A stretch of DNA of 41,671 bases, taken from NCBI GenBank assembly GCA_943914835.1, contig CALUDO010000009.1:1-41671 (forward strand), written 5' to 3'. Below the pieces are notes generated by a model. The model was given only the letters and a program-made list of their open reading frames with translations. It was not told the DNA's origin and searched no databases. Shown here piece after piece: positions 7,300 through 14,658 of the stretch. The translations under genes were made by a program, and so were the position numbers. Source of the DNA: an uncultured Eremococcus sp. Its GTDB lineage: Bacteria; Bacillota; Bacilli; Lactobacillales; Aerococcaceae. How positions within the stretch are numbered: the first letter of the stretch is position 1; each line of letters opens with the position of its first letter.

Positions 7300-7340
7300 A
7301 AAGACCACTCATCCAGGCAGAAACTGGTGAGTGGTCTTTT
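7300..7340. terminator. bidirectional terminator
   Basis: AAGACCACTCA and CCAG (7301-7316) pair with CTGG and TGAGTGGTCTT (7324-7338), with a single bulged T. A and T runs on both sides let it end both the GcvH-like gene and the converging hydrolase gene. Confidence 0.88.
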
Positions 7341-7366
7341 GTTAGGGTTTGTGCTTGAAATACTGA

Positions 7367-8095
7367 CTAGTGGCCATAAGCATGGGCTCTATTGACTAGG
7401 TCTTCAAATAGTTTGATGGATGCAGGGTTGGACTCAATTGATAGTTCTGGGTGCCATTGAACAGCTAAAATATTATCTGATTCAGCTTCAATGGCCTCTA
7501 TGACCTGGTCATTAGACCTAGCAGATACTTGAAGTCCCTTACCTAACTGGTTAATCGCTTGATGGTGGAAAGAGTTAACCATGGTTTGACCTTCTAAGAT
7601 TTGTTCGAGTCGCGTATTTGCTTCGATTAATATTTGATGGGTGGCATGTTTACCAGGGGTTCTTTGATTGTGCTGTAGGACAATTTGCTCATTTTCACTG
7701 AGGTCTTGATAGAGGGTCCCTCCATAGTAAACGTTGATTAATTGAAGACCCCGGCAAATGCCGAGCACAGGTTTTCCTTGTTTGATGGCTTGGCTCAAGA
7801 GGGCCATTTCAAATTGGTCTCTGTCGGGTAAAATCTCACCAATACTTTGACGGGGTTCTTGCTTGTAGAGGTGAGGACTTAGGTCATGCCCCCCGGTGAG
7901 GACCAGACCGTCGATGTGTCTCATTAAATCTTTAGCTAAATCTTCTTGGCAAATTGGTAAAAGAAAGGGGAGACCACCCGCTCTTTCAATGGCTTGAGAG
8001 AAGTCTCGGGGTGTATAGTTGGCTTGGAAACTGGTGACTTCTTCAGGTCGTTTAATTGTAATTGTACTGGCAGATATGCCTATAATTGCTGTCAT
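7367..8095 (-). CDS. gamma-glutamyl-gamma-aminobutyrate hydrolase-like class I GATase
   Basis: A 242-residue cytoplasmic hydrolase of the peptidase C26 / PuuD-like group. The nucleophile is Cys114 in GICRGLQ, and the rest of the triad is His215 and Glu217 in WHPE. The segment VLTGGHDLSPHLY is the oxyanion-strand region typical of the group. PuuD cleaves gamma-glutamyl-GABA in putrescine catabolism, but no other puu genes are here, so the real substrate (any gamma-glutamyl amide) is open. AAAGGAG lies six bases before the ATG. A weak promoter (TTGCAT, 17 nt, TATCCT on the minus strand) may lie at about 8128-8156. Confidence 0.88.
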   Translation of the reverse strand: MTAIIGISASTITIKRPEEVTSFQANYTPRDFSQAIERAGGLPFLLPICQEDLAKDLMRHIDGLVLTGGHDLSPHLYKQEPRQSIGEILPDRDQFEMALLSQAIKQGKPVLGICRGLQLINVYYGGTLYQDLSENEQIVLQHNQRTPGKHATHQILIEANTRLEQILEGQTMVNSFHHQAINQLGKGLQVSARSNDQVIEAIEAESDNILAVQWHPELSIESNPASIKLFEDLVNRAHAYGH

Positions 8096-8215
8096 AATCG
8101 GCTCCTTTCAAAAAAGCATTACATATAGGATAAGACCATACCTGACTTAATGCAAGGTTTGGGACTTTCATTCTTGCTTGAGATGGGCTAGAATGAGTTA
8201 GAATGGAGGAATCCC

Positions 8216-9241
8216 ATGGCCTATCAGACACATATTCAAGCGATTAAACAAGGGAAATTAGCACCCATTTATACACTCCTCGGTCAGGATATTTACCTTC
8301 AGGATCGTTTAGTAGATACCCTGAAAGAGTATTTAGATCAGGAAGGGGATATGGATTACTCTCGCTTTGACCTCCAAGAGACCCCTTTAAATGATATTAT
8401 CGACGAAGCCAATTCTTTTTCTTTTTTTGCTGATCAACGGTTAATTTTAGTGGATCATGCTGAGGCTCTGCTAGGTCAAAGTCGACCTGGCTTGACAAAA
8501 AACCAGGAGGCAGCCCTCCTAGAATATTGTCAGAATCCAAATCCAGCTTCGGTTATAGTCTTTAAGACTCAACGTGATCAGCTAGATAAACGACGGAAAT
8601 TAGTTAAGATCCTTCAGAAAACGACTGTAATGGTAGATTGTTCGTCTTTATCCGAAAGAGAGCTAGAGACCTATTTGGCCCAATACTTAGATCAAGAAAG
8701 CTTTGATTTAGACCGTAATGCCCGGCAAGAACTTTTACTTCGTACGAATTTCAACCTTACCTCGATGATGTCGGAATTAAGGAAAATAGCCACTTTTGCT
8801 CAAGTTGGCCAAGTCATATCTAAGCAAGATATAATTCTCTTGGTGCCTAGAAGTCTGGAATCAGATATCTTTGAATTAACGAAAGCGGTCTTGTCCTTAG
8901 ATGTTGAACGGGCGACGCAAATATATCAAGATCTCCTCTTAATGAAAAAGGAACCTGTTGCCCTGCATGCGCTAATTATGGGACAGTTTCGCCTATATAT
9001 ACAGACCCGTATCCTAAGTTTAAAGGGATCCTTGCAAGGGGATATTGCTAAGCAGCTAGGTGTCCATCCTTATCGGGTCAAATTAGCCCTGGAGAATAAT
9101 CGGACCTTAAGTTTGGATCAACTTTATTACTTCTACCTGCTTTTGGTAGACGGGGATAAAGATATGAAAACAGGGGTAGGGCAGCCGGAATCTCATTTTT
9201 ATATTTTATTGATGAAATTGGTTGATTTAGTAAATTCATAA
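8216..9241 (+). CDS. holA: DNA polymerase III delta subunit
   Basis: The 341-residue delta subunit of the clamp loader, which opens the sliding clamp so it can be placed on DNA. The protein has the delta layout: an N-terminal ATPase-like fold that binds the clamp, with QRLILVDHAEAL near residue 77, and a helical collar domain at the C-terminus ending ESHFYILLMKLV. ATG 8216 has GGAGG seven bases ahead. It faces rpsT across a shared terminator; holA next to rpsT is a common Firmicutes arrangement. The usual upstream comE genes are absent here. Confidence 0.93.
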   Translation: MAYQTHIQAIKQGKLAPIYTLLGQDIYLQDRLVDTLKEYLDQEGDMDYSRFDLQETPLNDIIDEANSFSFFADQRLILVDHAEALLGQSRPGLTKNQEAALLEYCQNPNPASVIVFKTQRDQLDKRRKLVKILQKTTVMVDCSSLSERELETYLAQYLDQESFDLDRNARQELLLRTNFNLTSMMSELRKIATFAQVGQVISKQDIILLVPRSLESDIFELTKAVLSLDVERATQIYQDLLLMKKEPVALHALIMGQFRLYIQTRILSLKGSLQGDIAKQLGVHPYRVKLALENNRTLSLDQLYYFYLLLVDGDKDMKTGVGQPESHFYILLMKLVDLVNS

Positions 9242-9249
9242 TTAAATAA

Positions 9250-9277
9250 AAAAAGGCTGGGATTCCCCAGCCTTTTT
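9250..9277. terminator. bidirectional terminator between holA and rpsT
   Basis: AAAAAGGCTGGG (9250-9261) pairs with CCCAGCCTTTTT (9266-9277) around a 4-nt loop, with A and T runs at the ends. Confidence 0.92.
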
Positions 9278-9285
9278 TGGTTCGA

Positions 9286-9540
9286 TTATGCTTGTAATTG
9301 TTGAGCTAGTTTTGCTTTATCGCGATCAGCCTTGTTAGAGCTGATTAAACCTCGTTTAGCAGCGCGGTCAAGCTTGCTGGCAGCTGTATTGTAAAGTGCT
9401 TGCGCTTGGTCATCACCAGATTCTACAGCTTGTTTGAAGTTTTTAACGGCAGTACGCATTTCAGAAAGTTGCGATTTGTTAAGTTCGCGTTTGCTTGCAT
9501 TTTGACGTACACGTTTGATTGCTTGTGCTGAGTTTGCCAT
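9286..9540 (-). CDS. rpsT: 30S ribosomal protein S20
   Basis: An 84-residue, very basic, helical primary binder of 16S rRNA. It begins MANSAQAIKRVRQNASKR and ends in a SNKADRDKAKLAQ helix, both typical of S20. The ribosome binding site AGAGGTG is five to six bases before the ATG. A promoter with TTGATA and TATAAT lies about 60 bases upstream, giving a leader that can form alternative short hairpins. It stands alone on the minus strand, as usual. Confidence 0.97.
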   Translation of the reverse strand: MANSAQAIKRVRQNASKRELNKSQLSEMRTAVKNFKQAVESGDDQAQALYNTAASKLDRAAKRGLISSNKADRDKAKLAQQLQA

Positions 9541-9607
9541 GATGTCACCTCTTTCGCGTAAAATTTATGTTCGTTTTAAGTCGCAGCTGACTTAGTCAAC
9601 AAGAGCC

Positions 9608-9637
9608 ATTATAACTTAAATCAGGTCCATATATCAA
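9608..9637 (-). promoter_or_regulatory. rpsT promoter
   Basis: On the minus strand, TTGATA (9637-9632), an 18-nt spacer and TATAAT (9613-9608). The leader runs from about 9601 to 9541. Confidence 0.8.
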
Positions 9638-9674
9638 TCTTTTTTTATGATTTTTGAGTGATTATTTCATTTCT

Positions 9675-9703
9675 TTGTTATTTTTATGGGATAAGAGTAC
9701 AAT
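9675..9703 (+). promoter_or_regulatory. uvrB promoter
   Basis: TTGTTA (9675-9680), a 17-nt spacer and TACAAT (9698-9703). The predicted start is near 9710, inside the LexA-type box. Confidence 0.75.
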
Positions 9704-9709
9704 AAGAGC

Positions 9710-9723
9710 CGAACATGTATTCG
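9710..9723. promoter_or_regulatory. LexA (DinR)-type SOS operator at uvrB
   Basis: CGAACATGTATTCG matches the Gram-positive LexA consensus CGAACRNRYGTTYG at all but one core base (ATTC instead of GTTC). It sits at the predicted start of transcription, where bound LexA would block initiation. uvrB is an established SOS gene in Bacillus. Confidence 0.75.
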
Positions 9724-9739
9724 TATAAGGAGGAAGACA

Positions 9740-11734
9740 ATGGATCATTTTGATTTACAAGCTCCCTATCAACCAGGTGGAGATCAACCCCAAGCCATCA
9801 AAGAATTAGTCGCAGGACTTAATGAAGGGAAAAGGGACCAAGTCTTATTAGGAGCCACAGGGACAGGGAAGACCTATACTATCGCTAATGTTATAAAGGA
9901 GGTCAATAAACCGACTTTAGTTTTGGCCCATAACAAGACCTTGGCCGGACAACTTTATAGTGAGTTGTTGGAATTCTTTCCTGATAATGCGGTTGAATAC
10001 TTTGTATCTTATTATGATTATTATCAACCCGAAGCCTATGTTCCTTCTTCTGACTCTTATATCGAGAAAGAAGCTTCAGTTAATGATGAAATTGATAAAT
10101 TACGTCATTCTGCCTCATCGGCTTTACTAGAGAGACGAGATGTAATCGTTGTAGCTTCTGTATCTTGTATTTATGGTTTGGTCGATCCACAAATGTATCG
10201 GGACCATGTATTATCCATTCGTGAAGGCCAAGAAATATCTCGTAATCAAGTTCTGAATCGTTTGGTTGAAATGCAGTATGTACGAAATGATTATGATTTC
10301 CAACGGGGAACCTTTCGAGTTCGAGGCGATGTGCTTGAAATTTTCTTAGCTTCTAGAGACTCTGAAGTCATCCGGGTAGAATGGTTTGGCGATGAAATTG
10401 ACCGTATTCGGGAAGTTGATATTATGTCCGGTGAAATTAAGAGCGAATTGGCTCATTTTCCTATTTATCCAGCAACCCACTTTGTGGCTAATGAAGAGCA
10501 AACCTTGGCAGCTGTGACAACAATCCGCCAAGAGTTAGAAGAAAGATTGAAAGAATTAGAAGCTGACCATAAGCTTTTGGAAGCGCAAAGGTTAGAACAA
10601 CGAACCAATTATGATATTGAAATGCTGTTAGAAATGGGTTACTGTTCAGGCATTGAGAATTACTCCAGACATATGGATGGAAGAGCACCCGGTGAACAAC
10701 CCTTTACACTCCTTGACTTCTTTCCGGATGATTTCCTGATTGTGGCCGACGAGTCACATATAACTATGCCCCAAATCCGGGGGATGTTTAATGGGGATCG
10801 GGCGCGAAAACTGCAGCTGATTGATTATGGTTTCCGCCTACCCTCAGCCCTAGATAATCGGCCATTGAAGCTAGATGAATTTGAAGATAAGGTTAACCAA
10901 ATAATTTATATATCTGCTACGCCAGGCCCTTATGAATTGACCTTGACCGGGGGAGAATATGTTGAACAGATTATTCGTCCAACTGGACTCTTAGATCCTG
11001 AAATTGAAGTTCGTCCCATTAAGGGTCAAATGGATGATATTGTTTCAGAAATTAATGCTACTCTTGAAAAGGGTGACCGGGTCTTCATCACGACCTTGAC
11101 CAAGAAGATGTCTGAGGACCTGACTGACTACTTGAAAGAACTAGATATAAAAGTCAAGTATCTGCATAGTGATATTAAGACCCTAGAACGAACAGAGATT
11201 ATTCGGGACCTCCGTCTAGGAGTCTTTGATGTCTTGGTTGGGATTAACCTTCTGCGAGAAGGATTGGATGTCCCTGAGGTTTCCCTGGTTATGATTCTGG
11301 ATGCTGATAAAGAAGGTTTCTTAAGAAGTGAACGATCCTTAGTTCAAACAATTGGTCGTGCGGCCCGTAACGATCACGGCCGCGTTATTATGTATGCTGA
11401 TACAATCACTGATTCAATGGAACGAGCCATCGATGAGACAAACCGTCGTCGGCAGATTCAAATGCAGTTTAATCAAGACCATGGTATTGTTCCAAAGACC
11501 ATTAAGAAAGAAGTCCGTGATTTAGTTCGAATTAGTCGAGAGGTATCTGATCAGGAGAAGGAAGAGAATATCTTGGTTCAGTTTAAATCTCTATCTCGTG
11601 CTCAAAGAGAGGAAGAGTTAGACCGGCTGGAAATGCAAATGAAAAATTATGCCAAGGATACTAATTTCGAAGCAGCTGCAGAAATTCGGGATATTATTAT
11701 GGAATTAAAGGCTGTTTTCTATAAGAAAAAATAA
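9740..11734 (+). CDS. uvrB: excinuclease ABC subunit B
   Basis: The 664-residue damage-verifying helicase of nucleotide excision repair; it takes over from UvrA at a lesion and recruits UvrC. The Walker A motif GATGTGKT is at 38-45, the beta-hairpin that clamps the strand is in YYDYYQPEAY, and helicase motifs include IGRAARN. The C-terminal UVR motif (about 625-660) binds UvrC. AAGGAGG (9727-9733) precedes the ATG. A LexA-type box overlaps its promoter. The usual partner uvrA is not downstream: rpsO follows on its own promoter, so uvrA must be elsewhere or lost. Confidence 0.97.
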   Translation: MDHFDLQAPYQPGGDQPQAIKELVAGLNEGKRDQVLLGATGTGKTYTIANVIKEVNKPTLVLAHNKTLAGQLYSELLEFFPDNAVEYFVSYYDYYQPEAYVPSSDSYIEKEASVNDEIDKLRHSASSALLERRDVIVVASVSCIYGLVDPQMYRDHVLSIREGQEISRNQVLNRLVEMQYVRNDYDFQRGTFRVRGDVLEIFLASRDSEVIRVEWFGDEIDRIREVDIMSGEIKSELAHFPIYPATHFVANEEQTLAAVTTIRQELEERLKELEADHKLLEAQRLEQRTNYDIEMLLEMGYCSGIENYSRHMDGRAPGEQPFTLLDFFPDDFLIVADESHITMPQIRGMFNGDRARKLQLIDYGFRLPSALDNRPLKLDEFEDKVNQIIYISATPGPYELTLTGGEYVEQIIRPTGLLDPEIEVRPIKGQMDDIVSEINATLEKGDRVFITTLTKKMSEDLTDYLKELDIKVKYLHSDIKTLERTEIIRDLRLGVFDVLVGINLLREGLDVPEVSLVMILDADKEGFLRSERSLVQTIGRAARNDHGRVIMYADTITDSMERAIDETNRRRQIQMQFNQDHGIVPKTIKKEVRDLVRISREVSDQEKEENILVQFKSLSRAQREEELDRLEMQMKNYAKDTNFEAAAEIRDIIMELKAVFYKKK

Positions 11735-11750
11735 AATTACCTGAATGGAC

Positions 11751-11779
11751 TTGAATAAAAGCAAGCTATGCGGTATAGT
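11751..11779 (+). promoter_or_regulatory. rpsO promoter
   Basis: TTGAAT (11751-11756), a 17-nt spacer and TATAGT (11774-11779). The leader is about 115 nt. Confidence 0.75.
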
Positions 11780-11785
11780 GTTGGA

Positions 11786-11900
11786 GTGGCTGCTTGTTGC
11801 TGTTGAATAACCGATGAGTGGTTAGCAAGACCTTTTCTCAGTTACCGAATCACCAACGGTATCTTGGATAGGGACAAATTTACAGAAAGAGGTGGATGAG
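11786..11900 (+). promoter_or_regulatory. structured 5' leader of rpsO, likely S15 autoregulatory
   Basis: The leader can form small hairpins: AACC (11810-11813) with GGTT (11820-11823) and TACCG (11844-11848) with CGGTA (11858-11862). S15 is known to repress its own mRNA in several bacteria through leader structures that differ between phyla. That this leader does so is inference from position and pairing; I cannot assign it to a named S15-leader class. Confidence 0.45.
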
Positions 11901-12170
11901 ATGGCATTAACCAAAGAACGTAAGAATGAAATTATCAAGGAATATGCAACTCACGAAGGAGATACAGGTTCAGTAGAAGTCCAAGTGGCTGTTTTGACTG
12001 AAGAAATCAACTTATTGAATGAGCATATCAAAGTCCATAAGAAAGACTTCCATTCCTACCGTGGATTGATGAAGAAAATTGGACACCGTCGTAATTTATT
12101 AGCTTACTTACGTGAGAATGATATTCCACGTTACCGTGAGTTAATTTCACGTTTAGGTTTACGTCGTTAA
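11901..12170 (+). CDS. rpsO: 30S ribosomal protein S15
   Basis: An 89-residue basic protein that binds the central domain of 16S rRNA and helps form a bridge to the 50S subunit. The sequence MALTKERKNEII, the GDTGSVEVQVAVLTEEI segment, HKKDFHSYRGL and the ending RELISRLGLRR are all characteristic. ATG 11901 is used; the GTG nine bases upstream in frame lies in the binding site AGAGGTGG. It precedes pnp, the conserved bacterial order rpsO-pnp. Confidence 0.98.
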   Translation: MALTKERKNEIIKEYATHEGDTGSVEVQVAVLTEEINLLNEHIKVHKKDFHSYRGLMKKIGHRRNLLAYLRENDIPRYRELISRLGLRR

Positions 12171-12181
12171 TTATTTTTATT

Positions 12182-12215
12182 AAAGGGTGGCATATTGTGT
12201 CATCCTTCTTTTTGT
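12182..12215 (+). terminator. rpsO terminator (possibly partial)
   Basis: AAGGGTG (12183-12189) pairs with CATCCTT (12201-12207), with one G-U pair, followed by a T-rich tail. Some read-through into pnp is likely, as in other bacteria. Confidence 0.65.
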
Positions 12216-12221
12216 TTTGTT

Positions 12222-12304
12222 GGGTAAGTCAACCAGGACTACTATGCAAGTATGAGTGAATAGGCCAGTGTTCATTGATATTTGTTTAGTAGTCAAACTT
12301 ATCC
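12222..12304 (+). promoter_or_regulatory. nested long-range hairpin in the pnp leader
   Basis: GGGTAAGT (12222-12229) can pair with ACTTATCC (12297-12304), and inside it GACTACTA (12237-12244) pairs perfectly with TAGTAGTC (12287-12294). The hairpin ends about 10 bases before the pnp ribosome binding site. A possible promoter (TTGTTG 12217-12222, TACTAT 12240-12245) overlaps its 5' arm, so the full structure would exist only in transcripts reading through from rpsO. Confidence 0.5.
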
Positions 12305-12334
12305 AGATTGATTTTGATATAAAGGAGAGTAAAG

Positions 12335-14434
12335 ATGACCAAACAAGTATTTGATTTGAACTTCCGAGGGCGCCCATTGTCTGTCGAAGTTGGACAAATG
12401 GCTAAACAAGCCAATGGAGCTGCTCTTGTCCGTTATGGGGATACCGTCGTTTTGGCCAGTGCGGTTGGTAAGAAGACAGCTGGCTCTGGTGATTTCTTCC
12501 CTCTGACAGTTAACTACCAAGAAAAAATGTATGCAGTAGGTAAGGTGCCTGGTGGTTTCTTGAAACGAGAAGGACGACCATCTGAGCATGCCACTTTAAC
12601 CTCACGCTTGATTGACCGTCCTATCCGTCCCATGTTTCCTGACGGTGCTCGTAATGAGGTACAAATTATTGCCACTGTTCTATCGGTTGACCAAGATTAC
12701 AGTCCTGAAATGACAGCTATGTTTGCTGCTTCCTTGGCTTTGGGAATTTCTGATATTCCATTCCAAGGACCTATTGCTGGTGTTCAAGTAGGGAGAGTCG
12801 ATGGTCAATTAATGATCAATCCGTCTGTATCTGATAAAGACCAAAGTGATATTGACCTAACAGTTGCTGGAACTGCGACGGCTATTAATATGGTCGAAAG
12901 TGATGCTGAAGAAGTTACTGAAGCAGATATGCTTGAAGCCTTACTTTATGGTCACACAGCTATCCAAGAATTAGTGGCTTTTCAAGAGGAAATTATTTCT
13001 GCAGTAGGGAAAGAGAAATTTGAATTAACAGTGGCTGAGCCCCTAGCTGATATTGTTGACCAAGTTCGGTCACTGTTCCAAGAGCCTATGGTTGCAGCTA
13101 TTCAAACTCAAGAGAAAAAGGCCAGAGAAGAAGCTGTCGCTGATGTTATGGATGGAGCAAGAGATTATTTTGATACTAAATATGCTGGCCAAGAGGACCT
13201 TGATGAGATTCAAAAATCGGTGAACATAGCTTTACATGATTTAGAGAAGGATGAAGTGCGTCGCTTAATTACTAAAGAACAAGTTCGACCTGATGGACGA
13301 CGGATTGATGAAATTCGTTCTTTATCGTCTGAAGTGGGTCTTTTACCGCGGGCACATGGATCTGGTCTCTTTACGCGAGGCCAAACGCAAGCCTTGTCTG
13401 TAGCGACTCTGGCTCCACTTCGTGAGCACCAAATCATTGATGGTCTGGGTGTAGAGGAGTCAAAACGGTTTATGCACCATTATAATTTCCCACCATTCTC
13501 TGTCGGAGAAACGGGACGTATGGGGTCACCAGGTCGTAGGGAAGTTGGGCATGGGGCCTTAGGTGAACGAGCTTTAAAACATGTGATTCCCTCTGAAGAA
13601 GACTTCCCTTATGTTATTCGCTTAGTCTCTGAGGTATTAGAATCGAATGGGTCTTCGTCTCAAGCTAGTATCTGTGGTTCAACCCTGGCCATGATGGATG
13701 CCGGGATTCCAATTAAAGCTCCAGTGGCTGGGATAGCTATGGGGCTTATCATGGACGAAGATTCTGATTATACGATCTTAACCGATATTCAAGGACTTGA
13801 GGATCATTTAGGCGATATGGACTTTAAGGTGGCCGGAACCGCTAAGGGTATTACCGCCTTGCAAATGGATATTAAGATACAAGGGATTACCGAAGATATT
13901 CTCCGTCAAGCCTTGAGTCAAGCCAAGTTCGCGCGAATGGAAATTCTTGAAGAATTAACCTCTACTATCAGTCAACCCCGTCCTGAGTTAAGTCCATATG
14001 CACCTAAGATTGAAATGATTACCATTAATCCAGATCAGATTAAGGTTGTGATTGGTAAAGGTGGCGAAACCATCAATAGAATCATTGACGAGACCGGTGT
14101 CAAAATTGATATTGATGATGATGGTAATGTGTCTATTTACTCTGAAGATCAAGCGATGATTAATAAGGCCAAAGAAATCATTCAAGATCTTACGCATGTG
14201 GTTAAGCCTGGAGAAATCTTTACTGGTAAAGTCGTTCGCATTGAGAAATTCGGTGCCTTTGTGGAAATCCTCCCAGGACAGCAAGGGCTCTTGCATATTT
14301 CACAAATTGCTAAGGAACGGATTGACAAAGTTGAAGATGTCTTATCTATGGGAGAAGCAGTAACAGTCAAGGTAACCGAGATTGATGACCGTGGGCGAAT
14401 GAATCTTTCACGTAAGGTACTTATTAAGGATTAA
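12335..14434 (+). CDS. pnp: polyribonucleotide nucleotidyltransferase (PNPase)
   Basis: The 699-residue 3'-to-5' phosphorolytic exoribonuclease that degrades mRNA in the cytoplasm. It has two RNase PH-like domains (about 1-225 and 310-540) with a helical linker; the second contains the FSVGETGRMGSPGRREVGHG region and DAGIPIKAPVAGIAMGL. A KH domain (VVIGKGGETINRI, about 569-581) and an S1 domain (about 625-697) bind RNA. AAAGGAG precedes the ATG. A strong terminator follows. Its neighbours rpsO and rnjB make this an RNA-processing cluster. Confidence 0.98.
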   Translation: MTKQVFDLNFRGRPLSVEVGQMAKQANGAALVRYGDTVVLASAVGKKTAGSGDFFPLTVNYQEKMYAVGKVPGGFLKREGRPSEHATLTSRLIDRPIRPMFPDGARNEVQIIATVLSVDQDYSPEMTAMFAASLALGISDIPFQGPIAGVQVGRVDGQLMINPSVSDKDQSDIDLTVAGTATAINMVESDAEEVTEADMLEALLYGHTAIQELVAFQEEIISAVGKEKFELTVAEPLADIVDQVRSLFQEPMVAAIQTQEKKAREEAVADVMDGARDYFDTKYAGQEDLDEIQKSVNIALHDLEKDEVRRLITKEQVRPDGRRIDEIRSLSSEVGLLPRAHGSGLFTRGQTQALSVATLAPLREHQIIDGLGVEESKRFMHHYNFPPFSVGETGRMGSPGRREVGHGALGERALKHVIPSEEDFPYVIRLVSEVLESNGSSSQASICGSTLAMMDAGIPIKAPVAGIAMGLIMDEDSDYTILTDIQGLEDHLGDMDFKVAGTAKGITALQMDIKIQGITEDILRQALSQAKFARMEILEELTSTISQPRPELSPYAPKIEMITINPDQIKVVIGKGGETINRIIDETGVKIDIDDDGNVSIYSEDQAMINKAKEIIQDLTHVVKPGEIFTGKVVRIEKFGAFVEILPGQQGLLHISQIAKERIDKVEDVLSMGEAVTVKVTEIDDRGRMNLSRKVLIKD

Positions 14435-14461
14435 TCGCGCTAACCTCTAAGTAGAGAAAAT

Positions 14462-14502
14462 AAAGACCTAGCAGGATGGATAATTTCCTGCTAGGTCTTT
14501 TT
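14462..14502 (+). terminator. pnp terminator
   Basis: AAAGACCTAGCAGGA (14462-14476) pairs perfectly with TCCTGCTAGGTCTTT (14486-14500), then further Ts. Confidence 0.93.
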
Positions 14503-14578
14503 GATGGGTGATTTCTTTGAATGACCTATTGTCAGAGGATGGATTAGTTGACAAGGGGATTAAAATTAGGAGAAGATT

Positions 14579-14607
14579 TTCAAATTATGGGCTAACTATG
14601 ATATACT
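14579..14607 (+). promoter_or_regulatory. promoter of the rnjB operon
   Basis: TTCAAA (14579-14584), a 17-nt spacer and TATACT (14602-14607) with an upstream TGA (extended -10). Confidence 0.6.
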
Positions 14608-14658
14608 TAGTGAGACTTTATAACAGTAAATAATATATATTAAATGTTGAGGTGTAGA

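Noticed and set aside
12299..14370. Several minus-strand ORFs opposite pnp
   Set aside because: Shadows of a strongly coding gene; no binding sites or family motifs.
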